From the NCBI GenBank assembly GCA_017546505.1, contig JAFYWV010000018.1:1-64000 (forward strand): a stretch of 64,000 nt of DNA, in the 5' to 3' direction. Shown here in pieces: positions 32,586-42,703 of this stretch. This DNA is from Bacteroidaceae bacterium. GTDB taxonomy: Bacteria > Bacteroidota > Bacteroidia > Bacteroidales > Bacteroidaceae. Made by a program: the position numbers and the translations under genes. The notes under the pieces were generated by a model. That model was not told where the DNA came from. It worked only from the letters and a program-made list of their open reading frames with translations, and did no database searches. The stretch's first letter is position 1; each line of letters opens with the position of its first letter.

Positions 32586-33944
32586 ATGGCTGCGGTTGAT
32601 GTAAGAGTGTTCAGTAAGCAAGCCCAAGCATTGGAATTCCTTTCAGCGAACAATACAGAGATAACAGAAGTCCTATATGGCGGTGGTGCCCGTGGAGGCA
32701 AGACGTTCTTGGGTTGTTTGTGGCAAGTGATAAGAAGAATCCAGATGCCGGGGTCCGTTGGGCTTGTTTGCCGTGAGGAAAGCACCAAATTGAAAGATAC
32801 CACTATTGTAACTTTCTTTGAGGTTCTTTCCCTTCTTCGTTTAACAACTGCCATAGAGTACAATGCTACTCGTCTGGTGGCGACTTTCAGCAACGGCAGT
32901 GTAATATACTTCCGCGACTTGAAATATATGCCGAAAGACCCGGAGTATGACCGTCTCGGTTCAATGGGTATCACAGACCTCTTTGTCGATGAAGCACAGC
33001 AGATAAGCGAAAAAGCAATCTCGGTACTGAAGGGACGTTTCTCTGTGTTGAATGGAAAGAATGCAGACGGAACGACTTGGCACACGATACCCAAGGCTCT
33101 CTACACCTGTAACCCTAAACGCAACTGGATATACAACGACTTTGTCAAACCTGCGAAGTTGGGCACACTACTCCCTCATCGTAAGTTCATCAAGTCGCTA
33201 CCTATCGATAACCCCCACGTGGACCAAGCGTATATCGACAACTTGCTCAGGGCAGACAAGATTACAGTACAGCGTCTATACTTCGGCAACTTCGAGTACG
33301 ATGATGACCCGAGTGCATTGTGCGACTATGATGCAATAAACGACCTCTTCACAAATGACTTTATCAAGGCCGAAGGAGGTCGTTCCTGCTCGGCCGACAT
33401 TGCCGGCAAAGGACACGACAGGTTTGTGGCTACATCTTGGATTGGCAATGTGTGCAGAATTGCTATCGATAAGGAGTATTCACCCGGCAAGGAAGTTGAG
33501 ACCGACCTGAAGGAGCTGATGATTAAAGACTCCATACCTCGTTCGCTGACAATAGTCGATGCAGACGGTATCGGTTCGTTCTTGGAAAGTTATCTTGAGG
33601 GCATAAAGGAATTTCACGGAGGTGGTAAGCCTCTCGATCCTCGCTATGAGAACCTGCGTTCAGAGTGCTATTTCAAGTTGGCCGACCTTATCAACCGAAG
33701 AAAAATTAAGATTGTCTGCACCCAAGAACAGCGAGAGAGGATAATGGATGAGTTGGGTGTACTCAAACAGGCAGACATCGACAATGACACACGCAAGAAA
33801 AGAGTTATCCCCAAGGAAACAATGAAACTTATTTTGGGACATTCGCCCGACTATATGGATGCACTGATGATGGCGATGTATTTCCGTCGCACCAAGCCAG
33901 TACAAGGTCCGAAAGTCAAAGTAACCAAGTTCGACAATGAATAG
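32586..33944 (+). CDS. terL: Terminase large subunit
   Basis: The 452-residue DNA-packaging motor. The ATPase domain has Walker A GGGARGGKT (residues 32-40) and Walker B LFVDEAQQ; the RNase H-like nuclease has the acidic residues in CSADIAGKGHDRF, IVDADGIGSF and SPDYMDALMMAMYF. It cuts concatemers and threads DNA through the portal, which in this phage lies 20 kb downstream at 54274. Confidence 0.92.
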   Translation: MAAVDVRVFSKQAQALEFLSANNTEITEVLYGGGARGGKTFLGCLWQVIRRIQMPGSVGLVCREESTKLKDTTIVTFFEVLSLLRLTTAIEYNATRLVATFSNGSVIYFRDLKYMPKDPEYDRLGSMGITDLFVDEAQQISEKAISVLKGRFSVLNGKNADGTTWHTIPKALYTCNPKRNWIYNDFVKPAKLGTLLPHRKFIKSLPIDNPHVDQAYIDNLLRADKITVQRLYFGNFEYDDDPSALCDYDAINDLFTNDFIKAEGGRSCSADIAGKGHDRFVATSWIGNVCRIAIDKEYSPGKEVETDLKELMIKDSIPRSLTIVDADGIGSFLESYLEGIKEFHGGGKPLDPRYENLRSECYFKLADLINRRKIKIVCTQEQRERIMDELGVLKQADIDNDTRKKRVIPKETMKLILGHSPDYMDALMMAMYFRRTKPVQGPKVKVTKFDNE

Positions 33945-34008
33945 TGTTGTTCAGCAGAAAGGTACAACAGCAACCAGAGAGACAACCTTATAAAGAGTAA
34001 ATTTGAAT

Positions 34009-34605
34009 ATGAAAAAAGCGAAGATTAGAAAGTCATTGAGGGGTTACACATACTATGAGTTCCTACTGCTGTATCCTTGTTGTAGCAAGGAGCATCAGGA
34101 AGATATGCTCAAGTATCTGCGTAGTCTGCCACGACCGGCATTCATCAAGGGCAAACCAGTACCTGAAGACTTCAACACGTTAAGTTACGGAACGCTTGAC
34201 GATCTAAACAACGCGGCATCCAGCAACGACCCAGCAACAGAGTGTCTGAAGATTATAATGCAACTGGAACAAGAGGATATATTCAGTTTGAGTGTATGCG
34301 AAGTGTTCGGTTTCATCAATTTCTGCGAAAAGGAGATTATTCGCATCAACGACATCTTCAAGAGCATCAAGACAAACTATTCTGCCGAAGAGATAGCTGC
34401 TGGTGTTAAAGAATTAAATTTCGGTTCGTTCGGAGTCCTTGACTGGTATGCTCGTAGAATGGGTATTACCAACCAGAACGAAGTACGCGATGTGGCTTGG
34501 ATACGAATATTTAACTGTATGAAGAATGACAACGCGACAAACGCCTATGAGCGACGTTTGCGTGACCAATACCAAAAGAAACACAAGAAGAATGGCAGAG
34601 GTTAA
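34009..34605 (+). CDS. Tail assembly chaperone-like protein, tentative
   Basis: A 198-residue protein; the C-terminal part (LNFGSFGVLDWYARRMGITN, then VAWIRIFNCMKNDNATNAYE) is typical of a Bacteroidales siphophage family found upstream of tape-measure genes. A chaperone role is inferred from position. I chose the ATG at 34009 (MKKAKIRKS); an ATG two codons earlier is also possible. Confidence 0.5.
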   Translation: MKKAKIRKSLRGYTYYEFLLLYPCCSKEHQEDMLKYLRSLPRPAFIKGKPVPEDFNTLSYGTLDDLNNAASSNDPATECLKIIMQLEQEDIFSLSVCEVFGFINFCEKEIIRINDIFKSIKTNYSAEEIAAGVKELNFGSFGVLDWYARRMGITNQNEVRDVAWIRIFNCMKNDNATNAYERRLRDQYQKKHKKNGRG

Positions 34606-35047
34606 TTACATAACAGTCGAAAGCAAGGTGAGGAACATAGTGGACTCGCTGATAGCAGAAGGTGTGGAAATAAAGTACCTTTTCGCAAACTGGGCACAGA
34701 CAAATGTTGAGTTCGGCAAGGTTAAAGAGCCAACGATCGTGTACGTTCTTCCTGCTTCGGGAGACCTTGATGTTTCCTGGAAAGAAATCAAAGACTCTCC
34801 GGAAACACAGATAGCATTCATCGACAGGACAAAGTTCGACTTTAACAGCACTGAGAACGATGAAATCATAGAGAGAATGAAACGTCTGTGTTATCGTTTC
34901 ATCAAGCAGCTTAATGAAAGCGGTTTGTTTGAGTTGGTAGAAGGCAGAATACATTACCGCGTTATATATAATTATCTTGATGAGAATGTAACTGGAATAC
35001 TGATAAACCTCACCTTGAAAGAGGTTGAGGGTACACGCCTCTGCTGA
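34592..35047 (+). CDS. Phage structural protein, unknown
   Basis: A 151-residue protein with alternating strands and helices (TIVYVLPASGDLDVSWKEIK), placed between the large terminase and a gp10-like gene. A tail-completion role is plausible from its position. It overlaps its upstream neighbour by 14 nt. Confidence 0.5.
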   Translation: MAEVNYITVESKVRNIVDSLIAEGVEIKYLFANWAQTNVEFGKVKEPTIVYVLPASGDLDVSWKEIKDSPETQIAFIDRTKFDFNSTENDEIIERMKRLCYRFIKQLNESGLFELVEGRIHYRVIYNYLDENVTGILINLTLKEVEGTRLC

Positions 35048-35051
35048 AGCT

Positions 35052-35540
35052 ATGAACGGAGTAAAAGACATATTGAGCAAGCACCTTGAAGAGATACGCC
35101 GTAGAATCGTTGAGCGTATGCAAGATAAAGGCCGTTCAGCCAGTGGGCGAACAGCAGCATCATTGCGTATCGAGGTAACGGAAGAGTCTGGAAGCCTGCT
35201 TGGTTCATCATCATTCCTTGCATTGGAGAAAGGTCGTGGCCCAGGTGCCGTCCCGAGCAACTTCTATAAAATCATAGAAGACTGGATAAAAGACAAGGGC
35301 ATTGCAGTTACTCCCATTCAAAGCAAAAGAAAATCTGCCATATCTGCAGAAGAACGAGGATTGAAAAGCCTTGCAGGAGCGATAGCCTACACCATTATGA
35401 CCAAGGGCACACGTTTATACCGTTCCCAAAAAAACGATGACATCTATTCAGAGGTAATCACGGAGGAACTGGAGAAGATGGCTGGTGAAATTTCAGTTGG
35501 ACTTTCAATGGAGTTTGACAAGATAAACAAAGAGAATTGA
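35052..35540 (+). CDS. HK97 gp10-like tail-completion protein
   Basis: A 162-residue protein with the HK97-gp10 pattern: basic N-terminal helix (HLEEIRRRIVERMQDKGRSA), then SGRTAASLRIEV, FLALEKGRGPGAVPSN and a C-terminal helix. These proteins join the tail tube to the connector. The ATG at 35052 is five bases after the upstream stop. Confidence 0.65.
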   Translation: MNGVKDILSKHLEEIRRRIVERMQDKGRSASGRTAASLRIEVTEESGSLLGSSSFLALEKGRGPGAVPSNFYKIIEDWIKDKGIAVTPIQSKRKSAISAEERGLKSLAGAIAYTIMTKGTRLYRSQKNDDIYSEVITEELEKMAGEISVGLSMEFDKINKEN

Positions 35541-35541
35541 T

Positions 35542-37002
35542 ATGAGAACATCAGTAATAAATACAAGTGTTTCAAGCACTACAATAACAGGCACCATACA
35601 CTACCCCGATGAGGTCTGCTTTGCATTCAATCCCCTTTTTATTGATGCAATCTTGCAGATACCAACGTCCAGCAAAGAGTTTACATTGAAAATTGCTGTG
35701 GAGGATATCAACATAGAGGCTGTGCTGTATCAAGACGGTACATCAACCGACTACAAGAAGAAGACCGCTAAGATTTACATATCAAGAATCTTACAACTGA
35801 TGTTTAATGACTATCAGAGCGAACGATCAAAGAGTATCGAAATCAAGGTGTCAATCAACACGGTAGAAATATTTTCTTTTACGACAACCTGCATCTGGGG
35901 AAATCTTGCTTTGGGTGACAGGTTCAACTCTTTTGGTGCTTTTGCTTATGACATAAACGAGAAACTGCACTTCGAGAGAAACTTGATTTGGTTCAAGAAC
36001 TTCCCTTTCCGCGTATCGATGTACCGCCACGCCAATGAGGAAATGTTGGCGAAATACGATAGGAATGTTTATGATACAAACCTCCGCATTTTCCGTCCCT
36101 GCATAAATGTGATAAGCGATGCAGATGCCCTGCCAACATATAATGATATATCGGCTTCAAGCGACTTTGTAATAGTGTATTTCTCAAAGCACCAGAAATT
36201 CCTTGCAAGAGTAAGCAGTTCAAACACAAATTTTTATTACACTAAATGGAATGAGGCTGAAGGAAAAGAATATATTCCAGCACGTTCAGCCTATATCAAC
36301 GAAACAACGGGAGAGGTTAGAAACGATGTGGAATTTGTGTGTGACGGCATCATTTACAAGTATGATACAGCCTTGGCTACACTTGTGGCCATTGACAGCA
36401 ACAAGCATTGTAGCAATCAAAAAGGTATCATAGAACTTGACCCGGAATATACATTCCCAGAGGCAACGAACAAGGCTACCTACAAAATCAAGGGTGATGG
36501 AAAAGGATTCTCGCTGTTTGACTCTACATTCGACTACACTTTCTTCTCTTCAGGAGAATCGTCTGTCATTGTCAATTTACGCATCAACAACGAGAAGGAC
36601 GGTTACTATATCCGTTGGATAGACCGCTTTGGTTTCTTACAATACTACCTATTCGCCAAAGGCAAGACAACAATCAAGACAAAGAGCTCGGATATTCAGT
36701 TGCCGGTGGAGAAATTGTCGAACGGCATATACTTTGCCAACTGTAATCGCACAAGTTCTATCGAGACTACAAAAACTGTCAAGTGCTGTGCAGTAAACCT
36801 GCCGACGTCAATAGCAGAGTATGTGGAGTCGATAGTGTCATCGCCTGTAACCGACCTGTATTTGGGCAAGACCAAAGAGGGGCAGGAACTATGGGTGCCT
36901 ATACAGATTGTAGACGGCTCTTATAATATTGAGCCGAACAAAGTATTGCGTGACTTTGAAATATCATTCACCTACCCAGATGTAAACACACAAATGCTAT
37001 GA
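35542..37002 (+). CDS. Tail-associated structural protein, unknown
   Basis: A 486-residue, beta-rich protein with no enzymatic motif. It contains repeated short strands of the type seen in baseplate or distal-tail proteins (YKIKGDGKGFSLFDSTFDYT, GYYIRWIDRFGFLQYYLF). It overlaps the next gene by four bases. A distal-tail role is inferred from its place just upstream of the tape measure, which is the reverse of the usual order. Confidence 0.5.
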   Translation: MRTSVINTSVSSTTITGTIHYPDEVCFAFNPLFIDAILQIPTSSKEFTLKIAVEDINIEAVLYQDGTSTDYKKKTAKIYISRILQLMFNDYQSERSKSIEIKVSINTVEIFSFTTTCIWGNLALGDRFNSFGAFAYDINEKLHFERNLIWFKNFPFRVSMYRHANEEMLAKYDRNVYDTNLRIFRPCINVISDADALPTYNDISASSDFVIVYFSKHQKFLARVSSSNTNFYYTKWNEAEGKEYIPARSAYINETTGEVRNDVEFVCDGIIYKYDTALATLVAIDSNKHCSNQKGIIELDPEYTFPEATNKATYKIKGDGKGFSLFDSTFDYTFFSSGESSVIVNLRINNEKDGYYIRWIDRFGFLQYYLFAKGKTTIKTKSSDIQLPVEKLSNGIYFANCNRTSSIETTKTVKCCAVNLPTSIAEYVESIVSSPVTDLYLGKTKEGQELWVPIQIVDGSYNIEPNKVLRDFEISFTYPDVNTQML

Positions 37003-39134
37003 CGGAAGAACTTTACATTATAGTGTCTGGAAAGTCTCACAAGTTGGACCTTAACAGCCCAAGCGGTATCACGCTTAAATATGTGAGCAACCTGTTCAAC
37101 GATATTTCCAAAATATCGTGTTCACACTCATATACTTTCAAGTTGCCGAAGACTGCGAATAATTGCAGAGTGTTGGATATGGCCGAAGACATACGTCATA
37201 ATAGCACTATGGTTCGTAAGAAGTTGAAGGCAGTTTTTATGCAGAATGGTGTTTCGTTATTCCGGAACGCCAATCTTTATATTGAGTCCATTGACAACGC
37301 GTATCAGGCTGTATTTACTTGGGACGTGATTAGCGGCTTACAAGCCCTGAAAGATAACGATATTTCGTTGAATCGTTTACCAGAATTGGGTATTACAAAT
37401 TATAAAAGACACGGTTTTGTATCAGGTTATCTTTATAATGAACAGTATAAAGTTAATCATTTTAGCAATGACAGTAACGTGCTGTACCCATTTTACTATG
37501 CAGGCATAGAACCTGAATTACCCTATGGTTCATTAGATATTGGAAGTTATTGGGATTATAAAAATCATTGGTATTGTGGTCTTCCGGTAGTCCCTATTTT
37601 TAAACTGATAGAATGTATAAATAGTTACTACGGGGTAAATTTTAAATTCGGTAAAAAATTCTCATGGGAAAACTGGAATGATAACGAAGGGAACTATACT
37701 CCGAATGGTAGCCCTGATATTATCAATAGGGGCGTAATTCCATTAGTGAATTGGGAGCTAAGTTCATCGCACCAAGATAGTTTATCTTCAAGATTACGAA
37801 TAAATAACACTTATAAAACATCTTGGCACGGAACTCGTAATGTGCTTTTATTTAAGTCTTTCACTCAAAATTCTGATGTATTTAAAGCTGAAGAAAATAC
37901 AGAAACAGAAAGTGATGGCTCTAAACTATTAATAGGAGTAAAATTTGCCAATTCATACGTTGCTAACAGTGTGGATTTAGACGGAGTATTCATTTATAAA
38001 TATGAAACAGAAGTTAATAAGGTCGTGCTGAATGTATATGTGTATGATGATCTTAATAATGTACTGCACGAGATATCTGCTATTCAAGGAGTAACCAATG
38101 ATAATCGTACCTTCAGATTTGATTTTAGAGCTGCCTATGGTTACAATAGGATAAGAGTTGATGCAGAATATATGCCTAACACTTACTGTATAATATTTTT
38201 CTGTTTATCAGTCGTTTCTGGAATATCATCGTGTAATGCAGCTGAAGTCTTTTTTTACCCTGTAGCGTCATTGGATGCTACAAATAAAACTTTCTTGAGT
38301 ATCACTCATAATCTACCGGACATTAGTTGTATGACTTTTATTAAGAGTCTATACTATATGATTGGAGCATTCCCAGTAATAGAAAATGATGGCAGTATAG
38401 TAGCAATTTGTTATAACAAATTAAAGGAAAATATAAGCAGTGGTGTTGTTTCTGATTGGAGTAAAAAAGCAATAGGCAACAAATGGGAAGCGAATAATAT
38501 TAAGTTTAATTTCGGTGGCTTTGCTCAAAAGAACTATTTCCTGATGAAAAACGATAACCTTGGTGAATACAAGGCAGAGCGTGATTTCTATGAGCGAGGA
38601 AAGGGGTGTATTCAGTTTGGGAATGAAACACTCGAACCAAGTAAAACGATATTTCAAATACCGTTTTATGGGAAATTCCTTGAAGACTTACGGTATTACT
38701 TCATAAAAACAGGTGAAACTGTAAAAATGTGGGAGAGGGATGGAAATGAAATCAAGGCTATAGAAAGCCTGCCAGCAGTAGGTCTTATTTATGGTAGACA
38801 ATGGTCTGTGTATAAAAAAACAAATGAGATAGATCAGAATGGTGATATTGTTTATTCAAAATCTTCATATGACCGTTATATTTTATCTATGAATATCTGG
38901 GATGGCTTCAAAAATATGTCAAAAAATGAATCCTATGCCTATTTGCAGTCCATTGTTAAAAATCCAATTGTTATCACGGAGAATTTTCTCTTGAGTGAGT
39001 TAGACTTGCACAATTTAGACTATGCCGTGCCTATCTACCTTGAAAAGTACAACTCCTATTTCGCCATTATTACCTTAGAACGTGACTCCAAAGGAATTTG
39101 TAAAGCAGAACTAATAAAACTCCCCAATACCTAA
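36999..39134 (+). CDS. Large tail protein, unknown; mosaic composition
   Basis: A 711-residue protein, probably a tail or baseplate component (SKISCSHSYTFKLPKTANNC near the start, a pattern also seen at the start of other Bacteroidales phage tail proteins). Bases about 37,390-38,960 are visibly more AT-rich, with different codon choice, than both ends of the gene, which suggests that the centre was swapped in by recombination. It ends six bases before the tape measure. Confidence 0.5.
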   Translation: MTEELYIIVSGKSHKLDLNSPSGITLKYVSNLFNDISKISCSHSYTFKLPKTANNCRVLDMAEDIRHNSTMVRKKLKAVFMQNGVSLFRNANLYIESIDNAYQAVFTWDVISGLQALKDNDISLNRLPELGITNYKRHGFVSGYLYNEQYKVNHFSNDSNVLYPFYYAGIEPELPYGSLDIGSYWDYKNHWYCGLPVVPIFKLIECINSYYGVNFKFGKKFSWENWNDNEGNYTPNGSPDIINRGVIPLVNWELSSSHQDSLSSRLRINNTYKTSWHGTRNVLLFKSFTQNSDVFKAEENTETESDGSKLLIGVKFANSYVANSVDLDGVFIYKYETEVNKVVLNVYVYDDLNNVLHEISAIQGVTNDNRTFRFDFRAAYGYNRIRVDAEYMPNTYCIIFFCLSVVSGISSCNAAEVFFYPVASLDATNKTFLSITHNLPDISCMTFIKSLYYMIGAFPVIENDGSIVAICYNKLKENISSGVVSDWSKKAIGNKWEANNIKFNFGGFAQKNYFLMKNDNLGEYKAERDFYERGKGCIQFGNETLEPSKTIFQIPFYGKFLEDLRYYFIKTGETVKMWERDGNEIKAIESLPAVGLIYGRQWSVYKKTNEIDQNGDIVYSKSSYDRYILSMNIWDGFKNMSKNESYAYLQSIVKNPIVITENFLLSELDLHNLDYAVPIYLEKYNSYFAIITLERDSKGICKAELIKLPNT

Positions 39135-39140
39135 CGACCT

Positions 39141-42100
39141 ATGGCAGATGAAACAGTAGTAAAGATATTAGACATACAAGTACGCTATAAAGAAGCCATT
39201 GAGCGTATAGCCCAGTACCGTAAGTCAATAGAAGATGCAAAAGAAGAGCAAAAGCGACTAAAAAAGGAGCTTGATGACGGTAAAATCTCGGCAGATGAGT
39301 ACGGCAAGCAGCTTGAATCCTCAAAGATGTATATCAAGCAACAGAATGATGCCATAAACACGCTTACTCGCCAAGTGAACAATCAGATAAAGGCAGAGAA
39401 CGAAATGAAAGGCTCTCTAACGCAGTTAAGAGCCCAACTGTCGAACGCAACAGCCGAATATGACAGGATGAGCAAGGCAGAGCGAGAAAGTGCCAGAGGA
39501 ACGGAATTACGCGACCATATCAACGAACTTACCGATGAACTAAAGGAGGCAGAAGAGGAAACGCAGCGTTATTATCGTAATGTCGGTAACTATGAGGAAA
39601 GCATCAAGAGTGCGTTGGGCATAAACAACGGATTTGCTAATTCAATCCTACAAATCTCACAAGGAGGTGGAGGTTTCCAAGGAGTATTGAGTAATATGGG
39701 TGCCAGTGTGAAAGCATTTGGTACAACGCTGTTGTCAATGCTCACAAACCCAGTATTCCTTGCTATTGCAGGTATTGCAGGAGTCGGTATGGCTTTCAAG
39801 TGGTTTTATGACTACAACAAGGGACTTCAAGAGGCATCCAAACTGACAACACAGTTCACAGGTTTGCACGGTGACGAAATGAAAGAATATCGCAACACCG
39901 TACAGGCTGTAGCCGATACATACGACAAAGACTTCAAGGAGACCTTAACTGCTGCCAATGCCCTGTCAAAACAGTTCGGTATCGACCAGCAGGAGGCAAT
40001 GGAACTCATCAAAGACGGTTTTGTGTCTGGTGCCGATGCAGGAGGCAATTTTCTCGACATCGTGCGTGAGTATCCAGCATATTTCAAGGAAGCCGGTTTG
40101 AGTGCTGAAGAATTTATTGCAGTAACGACTTCGGCAAACAAATCAGGTGTTGTAGGTAGCAAGGGTATTGAGACAATCAAAGAAGCTAACATCCGTATCC
40201 GTGAAATGAGCCAAGCAACGGCAGAGTCGCTCGATAGCATTGGTTTGAGCTCAAAGAAGATACAGGATGACCTCAAAAGCGGAGCTACTTCTACATTTGA
40301 GGTGATGAAACAAGTTTCAGAGAAACTTAACGGATTACCGGAGTCATCTCAGGTAGTCGGAACTGCCATTGCCAACATCTTTGGCGGTCCGGGACAGGAT
40401 GCTGGATTGCAGTACCTCAAGACTCTTAAAGATATTGAAACCAATATGGATGATGTCAAGGAGGCCGCAGGCGAAATGGCTTCACTTGAGGAAAGACAGT
40501 TGGAATCCCAGATCAATCTTCAAAACGCAATGTCCGGGCTTTTTGATTTCACAGGCGGTACGTTTGAGGAACTTGTAGGTAGTTGTAAGATATTCATCAA
40601 TGACGGTCTTGCAGCCATAATCAACGGCATCAGCGGTGTTATTGACTGGTTCAAGGAATTCTACAACGAAAGTGCAGTGTTCAGAGCCATAGTTGTAGGC
40701 TTTTCAATGCCATTCAAAGTTACATTTGAGACAATAAAACTGTTGCTGAACTCTCTTATCAATTCGTTTAAATTGGCAGGAGGAGTCATAAAGGCTGTGT
40801 TCACTTTGGACTTCAAAGGTGTCGGAACTGCGTGGAACAACTTTACCAAGAGTATGAAAGAAGACCTATCCTCATTTGTAGAGAATCAAGCAGCAAATTA
40901 CAAGGATGCATTTACCGAGGTCGTAAGTGGCAGTGTCGAAGTGAGAGCCGAGACCAAGACAACCACAACACCGACCGCATCGACCGCTACCACAACACCG
41001 ACAGGCAAAAAGGCACTTTCTGCAGATGAGTTGAAAACCATTGAAGAGCAGAAGAAAGCAGAACGCGAGGCGATCCGTAAGGCAGAGGATGAGTTATTGA
41101 AGCTCATAGTCAATGAACGCGAACGCCAGCGTAAGCAGGTGGAGTTGCAGTACAACCGCCAGATAGAAGACCTACGCACCAAACTTGCGACAGAGAAAAA
41201 TCTCACAGCATCTGCAAGAGAGGCTATCAACAACCAAATTACCGCCCTTGAGAAGCAGAAGGATGTCAGTTTGCAAAAGTTGAGCCAGGAAGCACTCAAG
41301 GAAGAGTTGGAAACAGCAGAGAAGTTGCTTGCCCTCAAACTTGATGCAGTGCGTGAAGGAACAGAGGAAGAACTCGCTTTGCGTAAGCAACAACTTGAAC
41401 AGCAGTTGCAACTTGACTTGATGGCTGCCGAACAGGAGTATACCAATGAGGAGCAGAAACAACAGGCTCTGGCTGCAATTCGTGAGCGTTACCGTCAGGA
41501 GGAATTATCCCTCGATTCCCAGCATAAGCAGAACCTCTACAACAAACAGAAAGAGGCTATTGCAATGGAGTTTGCTGAACTTGAACTTGCCCAGACAGAG
41601 GAATCAGCACGCAGAGAGGGTGGTTATATCCGCACAGAAGAGGAACAGGCTGCACACCTCCAGCGAGCATTGGAACAGATAGGTGGCCACGAGGCAGAGA
41701 AACTGCAACTGCAATATGAGAATGCAGAGGCAAGCCTTGCAGCACTCATCGAGCGTGGTATGCTGGAGAACCAGACGCAGGCAGAGTACGATGCTGAATT
41801 GTTGGCCGCAAAGCAGGCTTCAGCAACAGCACAGGCAAATATCAACAGTGCCCTTGTCGCCAATGAGCAGGCGAAAGCGAATGCTATGAAAGGTGTTACA
41901 CAGGGTTTGTGTGCCGTACTTGACCAGCTTGGAGAAAGCAATACTGCGTTTGCGAAGATGTCAAAGGTCATCACCCTTGCACAGATTGCCATTGACACAG
42001 GTCGTGCCCTCTCACAAGGTATCGCATCAGCTTCAGCAGTACCATTCCCCGGCAACATTGTAGCAATTGCCACGACAGTAGCGACAGTCCTTGCCAATGT

Positions 42101-42449
42101 TGCTACTGCTATCAGTACGGTAAAGGCTGCAAAGTTTGCAACTGGTGGTAAGGTAAACGGCCCGGGAACAGGTACCAGCGACTCCATTCCTGCAATGCTT
42201 TCCAATGGAGAGTTTGTTATGACAGCCAAGGCGACAAGATTGTTTGAGCCACTGTTGGTTGCGATGAATAGCATTGGCAGTGGTGTTCCTATGCAGGTAC
42301 AGAACTCCTATGAGGACACAGACACAGCTGATATGATGGCCGACTCATTCGAGAATGCGGCACGCAAGATTAAGCCTGTTGTTTCGGTGGTTGAGATAAC
42401 CGAAGCACAGGAGAGAGTAGATATGATTGAAAACCTCGATAACTTTTAA
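39141..42449 (+). CDS. Tail tape measure protein
   Basis: The 1102-residue protein sets tail length and is injected with the DNA. It has an N-terminal coiled coil (residues 10-160), a hydrophobic region around SMLTNPVFLAIAGIAGVGMA, a central helical domain with tape-measure motifs (AANALSKQFGIDQQEAMELI), a second long coiled coil rich in E/Q/A/R (about 640-930), and a C-terminal Gly/Ala-rich hydrophobic segment (VAIATTVATVLANVATAIST) followed by KFATGGKVNGPGTGTSDSIP, a typical end. Confidence 0.9.
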   Translation: MADETVVKILDIQVRYKEAIERIAQYRKSIEDAKEEQKRLKKELDDGKISADEYGKQLESSKMYIKQQNDAINTLTRQVNNQIKAENEMKGSLTQLRAQLSNATAEYDRMSKAERESARGTELRDHINELTDELKEAEEETQRYYRNVGNYEESIKSALGINNGFANSILQISQGGGGFQGVLSNMGASVKAFGTTLLSMLTNPVFLAIAGIAGVGMAFKWFYDYNKGLQEASKLTTQFTGLHGDEMKEYRNTVQAVADTYDKDFKETLTAANALSKQFGIDQQEAMELIKDGFVSGADAGGNFLDIVREYPAYFKEAGLSAEEFIAVTTSANKSGVVGSKGIETIKEANIRIREMSQATAESLDSIGLSSKKIQDDLKSGATSTFEVMKQVSEKLNGLPESSQVVGTAIANIFGGPGQDAGLQYLKTLKDIETNMDDVKEAAGEMASLEERQLESQINLQNAMSGLFDFTGGTFEELVGSCKIFINDGLAAIINGISGVIDWFKEFYNESAVFRAIVVGFSMPFKVTFETIKLLLNSLINSFKLAGGVIKAVFTLDFKGVGTAWNNFTKSMKEDLSSFVENQAANYKDAFTEVVSGSVEVRAETKTTTTPTASTATTTPTGKKALSADELKTIEEQKKAEREAIRKAEDELLKLIVNERERQRKQVELQYNRQIEDLRTKLATEKNLTASAREAINNQITALEKQKDVSLQKLSQEALKEELETAEKLLALKLDAVREGTEEELALRKQQLEQQLQLDLMAAEQEYTNEEQKQQALAAIRERYRQEELSLDSQHKQNLYNKQKEAIAMEFAELELAQTEESARREGGYIRTEEEQAAHLQRALEQIGGHEAEKLQLQYENAEASLAALIERGMLENQTQAEYDAELLAAKQASATAQANINSALVANEQAKANAMKGVTQGLCAVLDQLGESNTAFAKMSKVITLAQIAIDTGRALSQGIASASAVPFPGNIVAIATTVATVLANVATAISTVKAAKFATGGKVNGPGTGTSDSIPAMLSNGEFVMTAKATRLFEPLLVAMNSIGSGVPMQVQNSYEDTDTADMMADSFENAARKIKPVVSVVEITEAQERVDMIENLDNF

Positions 42450-42452
42450 GCA

Positions 42453-42695
42453 ATGACAAAATACGACATCCTCAAACTGTACGAAGGTCCTATCCGCATA
42501 ATGCTCGAATGTGGGCTGAACATCAAAGACATCGAGCACCTTGCATTGTACGAGCAGTATTGCGAAATGAAAAAGAAAAAGCATAAGGTAAGCTACATCG
42601 TAAATTACCTTGGCGAAAAATACGGACTCACCGAGCGAGCAGTCTATAAGATTGTCGATAGGATGGAGAAACGAGTGAAGCCCCTAAGCAAATAG
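42453..42695 (+). CDS. Small HTH protein after the tape measure
   Basis: An 80-residue basic protein with a C-terminal HTH of the Mor/C type (VSYIVNYLGEKYGLTERAVY, then KIVDRMEKRV). It starts three bases after the tape measure. It may activate transcription of later genes, but that is inference. Confidence 0.55.
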   Translation: MTKYDILKLYEGPIRIMLECGLNIKDIEHLALYEQYCEMKKKKHKVSYIVNYLGEKYGLTERAVYKIVDRMEKRVKPLSK

Positions 42696-42703
42696 CCGGG
42701 GCA

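Noticed and set aside
41684..42274. Long antisense frames over the tape measure gene
   Set aside because: Ala/Ser-rich mirror frames caused by the codon bias of the coiled-coil gene on the other strand.
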